Shown piece after piece: positions 57,859-64,000 of a DNA stretch of 64,000 bases. The position numbers and the translations under genes are program-made. This DNA comes from Planctomycetes bacterium syqfu (lineage in GTDB: Bacteria > Planctomycetota > Phycisphaerae > Phycisphaerales > Phycisphaeraceae), in the NCBI GenBank assembly GCA_020974905.1, contig CP087563.1:4960001-5024000 (forward strand). The letters run 5' to 3'. Below the pieces are notes generated by a model. That model was not told the origin of the DNA and searched no databases. It worked only from the letters and a program-made list of their open reading frames with translations. Every line of letters starts with the position of its first letter. Within the stretch, counting starts at the first letter, position 1.

Positions 57859-58146
57859 TTAGCGGTTGTTGTTTCGGTTGTACTGCCAGTTTGTACGATT
57901 TATTCGCTGGTTCCAGGTTTGATGGTATTGTCTCTGTGCCACGTCGATATTCGAACCCCGGTTCTGGATCTGATTGAGTTCATTCAACCGCTGATCTGTC
58001 AGTGGATCCCATTTTGGCTTGTCTTGGACATTGTCTTGATAATGGACCAATGGGCTGTAAATGCATTTTTGCTCGGTTTGACAACCTGATGAAACCACGC
58101 AGATGCAAAGCAGCATGCCTGAGAACAATATTCGGAAGCGAATCAT
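57859..58146 (-). CDS. Small Asn/Gln-rich lipoprotein
   Basis: 95 residues from ATG 58146 (GGGGG 6 nt upstream). MIRFRILFSGMLLCICVVSS then Gly-Cys is a lipoprotein signal peptide. The mature chain is polar and rich in Asn, Gln, Arg and Tyr (RQYHQTWNQRINRTNWQYNR), with no known domain. Between the cupin operon and ruvC. Confidence 0.7.
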   Translation of the reverse strand: MIRFRILFSGMLLCICVVSSGCQTEQKCIYSPLVHYQDNVQDKPKWDPLTDQRLNELNQIQNRGSNIDVAQRQYHQTWNQRINRTNWQYNRNNNR

Positions 58147-58228
58147 ATGAATCCCCCGTACTGGATAAAACACATCAAAGATACCATAGCATAACGTAAC
58201 AAACCAGACTTTGCAGTCTCTTGATCTG

Positions 58229-58723
58229 TTACCCCAATTGTTTCACTGCAATTCGCCGGGCATGGGTCGTGGCAATGGCAATGGCGTCAGCGACGTCCGG
58301 CGGGGAGGGTGGCTCGGGCAGGTTGTACTGCGTCTGCACCGCGAGTTGGATTTGTGATTTGGAAGCATGCCCATAGCCGGTGAAGGATTTTTTGACTTCC
58401 GTGGAGGGTAAGTCGATCACAGGTATTTTTACCTGCTTGGCACATAACAGGATCACACCCCGGGCATGGCCCATGAGAATCGCGGTCCGCGGGTGTTTGT
58501 AATGGGCATAGAGTTTTTCGACCGCCATCTGATCGGGCTTGATCTCGGTGATGAGTTCGGTGAGTTCTTCATGCAACTGCATCAGGCGATCAGGGATGTC
58601 CGCCTTGGTGTTGAGTTTGATGATACCTGCTTCAACAAGGGTCGGCTCGAGCGCTCCAGGTTTGATCTGGACGCACCCATAGCCACAGATTCGCAGGCCA
58701 GGATCAATGCCGATGATTCGCAT
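58229..58723 (-). CDS. ruvC: Holliday junction resolvase RuvC
   Basis: 164 residues. Dimeric endonuclease that cuts four-way junctions made by RuvAB in homologous recombination. Catalytic acids visible: first Asp in IIGIDPGLRICGYG, Glu in MAVEKLYAHYKHPRTAILMG, and the C-terminal Asp pair in PPDVADAIAIATTHA. Helix ARGVILLCAKQVKIP and TEVKKSFTGYGHASKSQIQ are standard. ATG 58723 is the normal start; TACACT ends 6 nt before it and there is no Shine-Dalgarno, another leaderless-type arrangement. ruvA/ruvB are not in the window. Confidence 0.95.
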   Translation of the reverse strand: MRIIGIDPGLRICGYGCVQIKPGALEPTLVEAGIIKLNTKADIPDRLMQLHEELTELITEIKPDQMAVEKLYAHYKHPRTAILMGHARGVILLCAKQVKIPVIDLPSTEVKKSFTGYGHASKSQIQLAVQTQYNLPEPPSPPDVADAIAIATTHARRIAVKQLG

Positions 58724-58729
58724 GGGGAT

Positions 58730-58735
58730 AGTGTA
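58730..58735 (-). promoter_or_regulatory. -10 box placed for leaderless ruvC mRNA
   Basis: TACACT on the minus strand, 6 nt from ATG 58723. Confidence 0.45.
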
Positions 58736-58789
58736 TCCCATCATCTGATACTTGGGTTAACAGCCCAGTGAACTATTCTGGATAAAGAC

Positions 58790-58890
58790 ATGTAACCACA
58801 GATAAACTCAGATGAACACAGATAAAGACAGGAACAATCGAATAAGAATACTGCCTTGAAATCTGTGTTTATCTGTGGATAAAATGCCTT
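58790..58890. repeat. CACAGAT-type palindromic element, copy 2
   Basis: Left arm AACCACAGATAAACTCAGAT...AACACAGATAAAGACAG, right arm AAATCTGTGTTTATCTGTGG. It abuts the pyrE promoter region. Confidence 0.8.
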
Positions 58891-58932
58891 GGCACATGGT
58901 GCGACCGTTTTTTCAAATCACACAAAAAACCG

Positions 58933-58938
58933 TATACT
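58933..58938 (+). promoter_or_regulatory. -10 box placed for leaderless pyrE mRNA
   Basis: TATACT, 7 nt before ATG 58946, with TTTCAA 16 bp further upstream as a weak -35. Confidence 0.5.
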
Positions 58939-58945
58939 CTGGCCC

Positions 58946-59470
58946 ATGGAAACAGCACAACTCATCGAACGGATCTCTGAAGCGGCCCTGTTGCGTGGTG
59001 AATTCACGTTGCGCTCCGGTCGCAAGAGCAAGTATTACCTGGATAAATATCTTTTTGAAACCCAGCCGGACATTCTCGCGGAACTGGGCAAGCGCTTTGC
59101 TGAGCATGTGGATGACTCGGTCGACCGCCTTGCCGGTGCCGAACTCGGCGGGATTCCGCTGGTTGCCGCGACTTCCATGGCAACGGGTAAGCCCTCGATT
59201 CTCATCCGTAACCAGAAGAAAGACTACGGCACGGCCAAGCAACTCGAAGGCAAGTTCGAAGAAGGCGACCGCGTCGTCATCGTCGAAGACATCGCCACCA
59301 CTGGCGGTCAGGTCCTCGAAGCAGCCAAGCTGCTGACTTCGCTGGGAGTCACGGTTGTGAAGATCGTTGCAGTGATTGATCGCCAGGAAGGCGCCCGCGA
59401 GAACATCGAAGGTGCCGGTTTTGTCTTTGAGTCGCTGCTGACCAAGGGCGATCTGGGCATCGACGAGTAA
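58946..59470 (+). CDS. pyrE: Orotate phosphoribosyltransferase
   Basis: 174 residues. Joins orotate to PRPP to make OMP in pyrimidine synthesis. The PRPP loop is VVIVEDIATTGGQVLEAAKL with the VVxDDxxTTGG-type signature; the flexible loop region is LIRNQKKDYGTAKQLEGKFE; the N terminus GEFTLRSGRKSKYYLDKYLF matches the OPRT start. The shorter archaeal/Planctomycete-like size is in the normal range. ATG 58946 is preferred; the longer frame starts inside a repeat and crosses the -10 box. No other pyr genes are nearby. Confidence 0.93.
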   Translation: METAQLIERISEAALLRGEFTLRSGRKSKYYLDKYLFETQPDILAELGKRFAEHVDDSVDRLAGAELGGIPLVAATSMATGKPSILIRNQKKDYGTAKQLEGKFEEGDRVVIVEDIATTGGQVLEAAKLLTSLGVTVVKIVAVIDRQEGARENIEGAGFVFESLLTKGDLGIDE

Positions 59471-59499
59471 AATGATCTCGGTACCGGCTGCTTTGGGTT

Positions 59500-59505
59500 T
59501 ATAAT
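59500..59505 (+). promoter_or_regulatory. -10 box placed for leaderless transcription of the 59514 gene
   Basis: TATAAT, perfect consensus, 8 nt before ATG 59514; no Shine-Dalgarno. Confidence 0.55.
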
Positions 59506-59513
59506 CGATCATT

Positions 59514-60014
59514 ATGAAGACTCACACGCTCCTGATCGTGACGTGCTTTGTCATGTGCCTGTTTTCCGGTTCATCAAAAGCCGTCGAATCTGCCAAGCCG
59601 TCGAAATCCCAGGTTGATGTGCTCGTTCAGAAGCTCATTGATCTTTCGGGCCAATACTATCCCAAAGCGGTGGTGTCCCATGCAGACGGCAAGCTGTCAA
59701 TCAAGCATGGCACGATGCTCTTTACCGTGCATGGCCGCAGCAAGACAGGCGAAGTGTATCCCGAAACCCACCAGGAGGAAGGTCCCAACTTCAAAGGCTT
59801 TATCCTGACATTGCATGTTGAATCAGGTCGATATGAAGGTGCCGCTAACATCCCACAGACGATCAATTACCCATACTGGAAGACGTATATCGATCGCCCG
59901 ATGTTACCTGGTGGTCAACAGCATTATGTGATTAATTTCGCCTATGGAAGTCGGCTGGATCCCAAGTTCATGCAGGCGATTTTTGAAACATTGCCCAATT
60001 CATGGCCTCAATGA
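59514..60014 (+). CDS. Secreted protein, unknown function
   Basis: 166 residues with signal peptide (THTLLIVTCFVMCLFSGSSK, cleavage near SKAVES). The mature domain of about 140 residues has alternating strands (KLSIKHGTMLFTVHGRSKTG, GFILTLHVESGRYEG, HYVINFAYGSRLDPKFMQAI). It resembles small periplasmic proteins of Planctomycetes with no assigned role. A consensus -10 sits 8 nt before the start codon. Confidence 0.7.
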   Translation: MKTHTLLIVTCFVMCLFSGSSKAVESAKPSKSQVDVLVQKLIDLSGQYYPKAVVSHADGKLSIKHGTMLFTVHGRSKTGEVYPETHQEEGPNFKGFILTLHVESGRYEGAANIPQTINYPYWKTYIDRPMLPGGQQHYVINFAYGSRLDPKFMQAIFETLPNSWPQ

Positions 60015-60129
60015 ATCAATGACCGGCCAATACGACAGATGTGGTGTGAAATAGTCTGACTCGGTTATGCAGTTGGTTTTGAACTCTGCTTTGATCAGGT
60101 GATCAAGGAATGGGATATGTCTGGATCAA

Positions 60130-62373
60130 TCAGCCGATCATCCCGGCTTTGCCTTCATCCAGGCCGCGGATGATGACGGATTCGAGTTGGGTTTCGATGA
60201 CCACGCGGCAGACGTCTTCGTCATCGCCACAGTCCACGACACACACCGGAATCTTGCCCGCTTTCCAATCGGCGAGTGGCAATAGCGGCCAGCGCTGAGC
60301 ATAGCCATGATCCGGATCGACACTGATGCGAGCACCACCGGGAGCAAGTCGGTCGATGATGAGACGGGGATAGGAGAGCAGGTAACCGAACGTGGTCGCA
60401 CCACGCGGGTAGAAGCTCAGATTGTTGGTGACATACGTATCGACAAAGCCGTAGGATTGGCCGAACGTGTTACTCATGATCTGCATGTCCCAGTACCCCT
60501 GTGCACGGTTGGGACCTGAAGCACCAAGGTAACGCATCATGTGATCACGCCAGAGATTTTGTGAGACCCAGACATTTTCGATTTCCTGGTCGTTATGCCC
60601 ACAGCCGTAGTGTCCGAGCGTTTCGCGGACCGCACTGACCAGGTCACGACGGATTTTGCTTTCGGAGATGAGCCACGGTTGGCCGCACATCATCGGCAGA
60701 AGCAATCCATTGGACGAGTAAATGCTGTACGCATCAGCACCGTCGATTTCATCATCGGTTAGCGGGCGATTGGTCCACGCATCGCGCACGCCCACCGTGG
60801 AGCGATCCACACAGACTGCAAAGTGATCGCCACGCCATGCCGTTTTCTCGACGATGGGCGAAAAGCGGTCGACGATGTCCTGGTACATCTGTCCCAGTTC
60901 CGTCTTGTTGATCTGCATGAGCATGTCGCTGACCGCCGCCAGGGCTGCAAGACGTTTGAGTGCAAGGTAGGTTTGCTTACGTGAATACTGCTGCGCCGCA
61001 GTGGCATCGTCGATGGTGTTGGCAACGCCCTTGGAGGGAAAGCCGCTGTCATCCGTGTCCGTCCACAGCAGGTAGTCCGCGAGTTTGAGCAGCAAATCTT
61101 CATGCTTGCGGATCGGGATCAGATCACCCGTCCAGTGCGCATAAGCCTGCATCATCAGCAGGAAGTTGCAATTCTCTTCCACCGGCATGTGATGGTCATA
61201 ACCCATCGTTGTCGCATCAAAGCCAACCCCCAGATCATGCGCCAGGTACATCCCATTGGATGCTTCATGGGCTTCGCCGCGTGTCGCCCATTGGTCAAAC
61301 TGCATGGATAGCAGACTCGGCCATAGCGACAGGTACATCGGCGTGAGGTTGTATTCGACATCCAGCGTGGAGTGGAAGAAGCAACTGCCTTCCCAGACGC
61401 TAAACCAATCCGTTCGGTCGGGCAGTTCGCACCAGAACGTGTTACTCAGATATTGCTGAAAACTCTGGTTAAGCAAATGGCGTTGGGCAGCACGCAAGGG
61501 CGCTTGTTCGAGCAGCTTTTCAAAGTTGCGGGACAGTACCAAGCGTTCGTCGCGGCCTTTGATCGCAGCATACATCACATCATCAAGCGATGGCCAGATT
61601 GAGGCATAACGGAACTTGGCGCGTTCGACTTCATTGCCTTGCTTGATGTTGAGAATCGGATCACCGCAAAAGGCGCCCCAGACCAATCGCCACTTGATGC
61701 CACTGCCTTCTTCACTGACGGGTAATTCGATCTGTAAACCATCACCTTCGGATGTCGGGATGGCGCCGGGGTTCAGACTGATGATGCGCTCGGAAGCATG
61801 CACCTTGCGACTGGCAGCAGCAAGCTTCTCGTTCACCGGCAAGTGATCGAGCTTCGGCGTTAAGTCCACGTCATATTCCAGATCAATCCGACCACCCAGT
61901 CCGTCGGACTCATTGGGGCAGTAGACCTGGATATCCGTATCCGGTCGCTTAAGCTTGAGAAACAGCTTGACCTTTTTCGGAGTTGGGAATTTGGGTTCCA
62001 CCCAGCGGATAGGCTTGCTGGGGTTGATGCGCATCTCAAGATAAATGGCAGGCAGCAGACACAACGATTCATCCTGCGGGTAGAACGTGCTGTGGATGTT
62101 GAACTCAAAGCGGAGTTGGTAATCGCTGGAATAAGCCCGGAAGGTGATGGAGTTGGCACGCTCGAATTGCTCGACGGTGTGGAAGGATTCGCCTTCCTGT
62201 GTGAAAGGCAGCACACGCACCTTGCCATCCGGTCCTTCCAGACCGACCGCCAGATCCAGTGGCGCATCAAGGAAACGCCCCAGGGCCGAATGTCGCACGC
62301 GCTTGTGATGCGGCTCAAACAGCAGCCCGAACCGACTACCCAGTCGCGCAATGGACCAACTCATCAACTGCAT
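60130..62373 (-). CDS. (alpha/alpha)6-barrel glycoside hydrolase, GH52-like
   Basis: 747 residues from ATG 62373 (AGGAGG 10 nt upstream; an in-frame TTG at 62400 places that site inside the gene). N-terminal beta-sandwich (SRFGLLFEPHHKRVRHSALG ... DLAVGLEGPDGKVRVLPFTQ). The catalytic part has VWEGSCFFHSTLDVEYNLTP, MYLAHDLGVGFDATTMGYDH and FYPRGATTFGYLLSYPRLII. The first two and the YPRG motif line up with memory of GH52 beta-xylosidases (EG...NTFDLTVD, THDMGVAN, YYPRGV), so a xylosidase-like activity is likely. GH116 and glutaminase-A-like families share the fold and remain alternatives. No signal peptide, so cytoplasmic. Confidence 0.6.
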   Translation of the reverse strand: MQLMSWSIARLGSRFGLLFEPHHKRVRHSALGRFLDAPLDLAVGLEGPDGKVRVLPFTQEGESFHTVEQFERANSITFRAYSSDYQLRFEFNIHSTFYPQDESLCLLPAIYLEMRINPSKPIRWVEPKFPTPKKVKLFLKLKRPDTDIQVYCPNESDGLGGRIDLEYDVDLTPKLDHLPVNEKLAAASRKVHASERIISLNPGAIPTSEGDGLQIELPVSEEGSGIKWRLVWGAFCGDPILNIKQGNEVERAKFRYASIWPSLDDVMYAAIKGRDERLVLSRNFEKLLEQAPLRAAQRHLLNQSFQQYLSNTFWCELPDRTDWFSVWEGSCFFHSTLDVEYNLTPMYLSLWPSLLSMQFDQWATRGEAHEASNGMYLAHDLGVGFDATTMGYDHHMPVEENCNFLLMMQAYAHWTGDLIPIRKHEDLLLKLADYLLWTDTDDSGFPSKGVANTIDDATAAQQYSRKQTYLALKRLAALAAVSDMLMQINKTELGQMYQDIVDRFSPIVEKTAWRGDHFAVCVDRSTVGVRDAWTNRPLTDDEIDGADAYSIYSSNGLLLPMMCGQPWLISESKIRRDLVSAVRETLGHYGCGHNDQEIENVWVSQNLWRDHMMRYLGASGPNRAQGYWDMQIMSNTFGQSYGFVDTYVTNNLSFYPRGATTFGYLLSYPRLIIDRLAPGGARISVDPDHGYAQRWPLLPLADWKAGKIPVCVVDCGDDEDVCRVVIETQLESVIIRGLDEGKAGMIG

Positions 62374-62575
62374 GTCGTCTAGACCTCCTGCCTTACTCAA
62401 CCATATTGTGCGATATTGCCAACCCTGAGTAAAGCGAGGTGTCGGTAATTGACAAAAGTGTCACTGGTTATGCGATGCATGTTCACCGGATATACCCCGC
62501 AAACCTACCCCATCTGGTTGCCTGCTTGCGGTATAATCCAACCCCGATTCGCATCTCAAACGAAAGCCCTCGCTC

Positions 62576-63412
62576 ATGGCCGACCTTGCCCAATATGTCC
62601 AGCAACTCACCCCGGTCTTCATCACCGCACCGACTGCGCGCAACGGTGTGACCCTGCTCCAACGCCTGATTAATTCCTCCAGGCAGATGATTGTCTACGG
62701 CGAGAACACCAATTTCATGTCCGTGGTCCCCAAGCTTGTCCACTCATCAGTCCAGGTCCACAACGAACGCTCCGCTGAGTTCAATGAAGCCCGTAAGCAA
62801 TTTCTCCAGCAAACCACCGAAGGCTGGACGAGTAATCTCTGGCCCGACCCCCAGCCGTTGATGATGATCGCCTTCGAAGCGTTCTACAAGTCCGTCCTCG
62901 TCTATCAGCAATGCAGCGAGAAGTACGGCTACCAGCGTTGGGGGATCAAGAATCCACTCAACGAACCCCAGATGATCGAACGTCTGCGCATCCTCATGCC
63001 CAAAGCAAGATATCTGTTTATCTACCGCAATCCCATTGACGTCATCAAGTCCGCCAAAAGTCGCAAGTTCATCACCACCACCGACCAACTCAAGCAATAC
63101 GCAGCCCAGTGGGCAGGCATTCTCACCACCGTCGTCAACTACGGTTTTGAACAGGTCAAAGTCATCAAGTACGAAAACCTCATCGACAATCCCGACCCCA
63201 TCATCGATCAGATCGAACGCTTTGCAGGCATCACCGGCATTGATCGCAGTGTCATGAAACGCAAGATCAACACCTTCGCTGTCTCCAGTGAATTGATGGA
63301 AGGTTCCAATGAAAAAGGCTACGTCAAACCCGATGATCTGAGTGCAGATGAAAAGAAAATGATCACCGACATTGCCGGCAACGTCATGCAGCAGTTCGGT
63401 TATTCGGTTTGA
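62576..63412 (+). CDS. Sulfotransferase family protein
   Basis: 278 residues. PAPS-dependent sulfotransferases move a sulfuryl group to a sugar, lipid or protein. The 5'-phosphosulfate loop is TAPTARNGVTLLQRLINSSR, in place of the usual GxxRSGTT; the 3'-phosphate loop is YLFIYRNPIDVIKSAKSRKF, which is typical, and WGIKNPLNEPQMIERLRILM precedes it. C-terminal helical part ISTFAVSSELM-like region is usual. TATAAT lies 38 nt upstream of ATG 62576. The family is highly expanded in Planctomycetes, where sulfated polysaccharides matter. Its end overlaps the convergent zinc-ribbon gene by 29 nt. Confidence 0.85.
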   Translation: MADLAQYVQQLTPVFITAPTARNGVTLLQRLINSSRQMIVYGENTNFMSVVPKLVHSSVQVHNERSAEFNEARKQFLQQTTEGWTSNLWPDPQPLMMIAFEAFYKSVLVYQQCSEKYGYQRWGIKNPLNEPQMIERLRILMPKARYLFIYRNPIDVIKSAKSRKFITTTDQLKQYAAQWAGILTTVVNYGFEQVKVIKYENLIDNPDPIIDQIERFAGITGIDRSVMKRKINTFAVSSELMEGSNEKGYVKPDDLSADEKKMITDIAGNVMQQFGYSV

Positions 63413-64000
63413 TATGTTGCATGATCTGATCAGCCACAATGCCAATCAGCAGGGCAATCGTGCTGTCCAAAATGAAATTGACTGCTGATAGGTTCATGTG
63501 AAATGAAGTGTAGTACCCACCGGGTCGATAGTATGTTGCCGGCCATCCGATTTCATAGACGACCCACCGCCAGTTCATACTGGCGATTGCCGAGATAATC
63601 GAACTGACAACGATAAACAATACTGTCAGCATGCAGACCTGTTTCCAACGAATGGGTCTGGTTTTCTCGTTGTATTTGTTTCTGAATTGTTCGTTGGTCC
63701 ACTGAATCTCATGGCCGCATTCCGGACACTGACCTGATCCCGAATCAAGAATGCCTTGCAGGTTGTAATCACATTTTACGCAGGTTGGATGCCAACGAAT
63801 GATGCGTGCTGATCGGGTGTAAACCTGATACACCCATGCGAGCATGATGGACACGCACAGCAACATCACAAACCAACTTGGCATGTCGACGATCCGGATC
63901 AGAATCGATGAAATGACCGTGAGCATGACAGTCATGGTTAGACAACGGATACCATGCCACACACCTGAGAGTTTGGCCTGATTGCGTTCTATTTGAAGTA
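63384..64000 (-). CDS. Membrane protein with zinc ribbon (possibly 5'-incomplete)
   Basis: At least 192 residues. Two N-terminal helices (LTMTVMLTVISSILIRIV, WFVMLLCVSIMLAWVYQVY), then the zinc ribbon TCVKCDYNLQGILDSGSGQC with CPECGHEIQW, then two more helices (VCMLTVLFIVVSSIISAIAS, NFILDSTIALLIGIVADQI). Same ribbon type as the protein at 29180. The frame is open from the GTG at 63962 to the window edge with protein-like codons and no good ribosome binding site at that GTG, so the true start may lie beyond 64000. Function unknown. Confidence 0.7.
   Translation of the reverse strand, partial: LQIERNQAKLSGVWHGIRCLTMTVMLTVISSILIRIVDMPSWFVMLLCVSIMLAWVYQVYTRSARIIRWHPTCVKCDYNLQGILDSGSGQCPECGHEIQWTNEQFRNKYNEKTRPIRWKQVCMLTVLFIVVSSIISAIASMNWRWVVYEIGWPATYYRPGGYYTSFHMNLSAVNFILDSTIALLIGIVADQIMQHIKPNNRTAA

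Overview
The window looks like a chromosomal segment of a Planctomycetota bacterium, most likely class Phycisphaerae (inference). Evidence: two membrane proteins carry the CxxCxYxLxG...CPEC zinc ribbon that is frequent in this phylum; there is an ECF sigma factor with a membrane tail; zinc-ribbon and plain bactofilins sit beside a ParA-like ATPase; and outer-membrane/lipid A functions are present (lpxK, a TolC-like lipoprotein). There are no rRNA genes, CRISPR arrays, complete insertion sequences or prophage genes. Coding density is ordinary, but the intergenic DNA is unusually rich in palindromic repeat families.

Layout. 1-3.0 kb: pyruvate dehydrogenase E1 (cut by the left edge) and lipoamide dehydrogenase. 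3.3-7.3 kb: small membrane protein, DUF3891 protein, HNH endonuclease, tRNA-Tyr, PHP phosphoesterase, methyltransferase. 7.7-9.5 kb: ribosomal protein S1 with a long structured leader. 10-19.6 kb: pterin dehydratase, TolC-like protein divergent from murC, beta-helix protein, serine hydrolase, AIM24-like protein, Gfo/Idh/MocA oxidoreductase, secreted duplicated-domain protein, PNPOx-fold protein. 19.9-25.6 kb: aquaglyceroporin, YhaM-like nuclease, L21, a candidate structured RNA, a small unknown gene next to an ImmA/IrrE-like metallopeptidase. 25.6-32.2 kb: rdgB carrying an in-frame palindromic insertion, GH57 enzyme, FMN reductase, zinc-ribbon membrane protein, lpxK, maf. 32.5-38.9 kb: a possible cytoskeleton/positioning locus with a ParA ATPase fused to a CBM48/AMPK-beta glycogen-binding domain, an 840-residue acidic protein, and two bactofilins. 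39.4-41.3 kb: infC (ATC start) and cdsA. 41.5-47.9 kb: ECF sigma factor, membrane-anchored protein and a compact type II secretion/type IV pilus-like operon (one ATPase, two GspF-like proteins, three pseudopilins, no secretin). 48.5-55.8 kb: transglutaminase/DUF2126, circularly permuted ATP-grasp fused to alpha-E, and a second transglutaminase. 55.9-64 kb: TerC, small envelope proteins, ruvC, pyrE, secreted protein, GH52-like hydrolase, sulfotransferase, zinc-ribbon membrane protein.

Three themes stand out. First, several genes have a -10 hexamer 6-10 nt before the ATG and no Shine-Dalgarno, suggesting leaderless or near-leaderless mRNAs alongside genes with good Shine-Dalgarno sites. Second, at least six repeat families, some nested in one another or inside genes, have shaped this DNA. 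Third, four loci deserve functional attention: the ParA-CBM48/bactofilin locus, the minimal pseudopilus operon, the transglutaminase/ATP-grasp/alpha-E cluster and the unidentified 0.24 kb RNA near 23.6 kb. All functional calls rest on recognising motifs by eye; no database search was possible.
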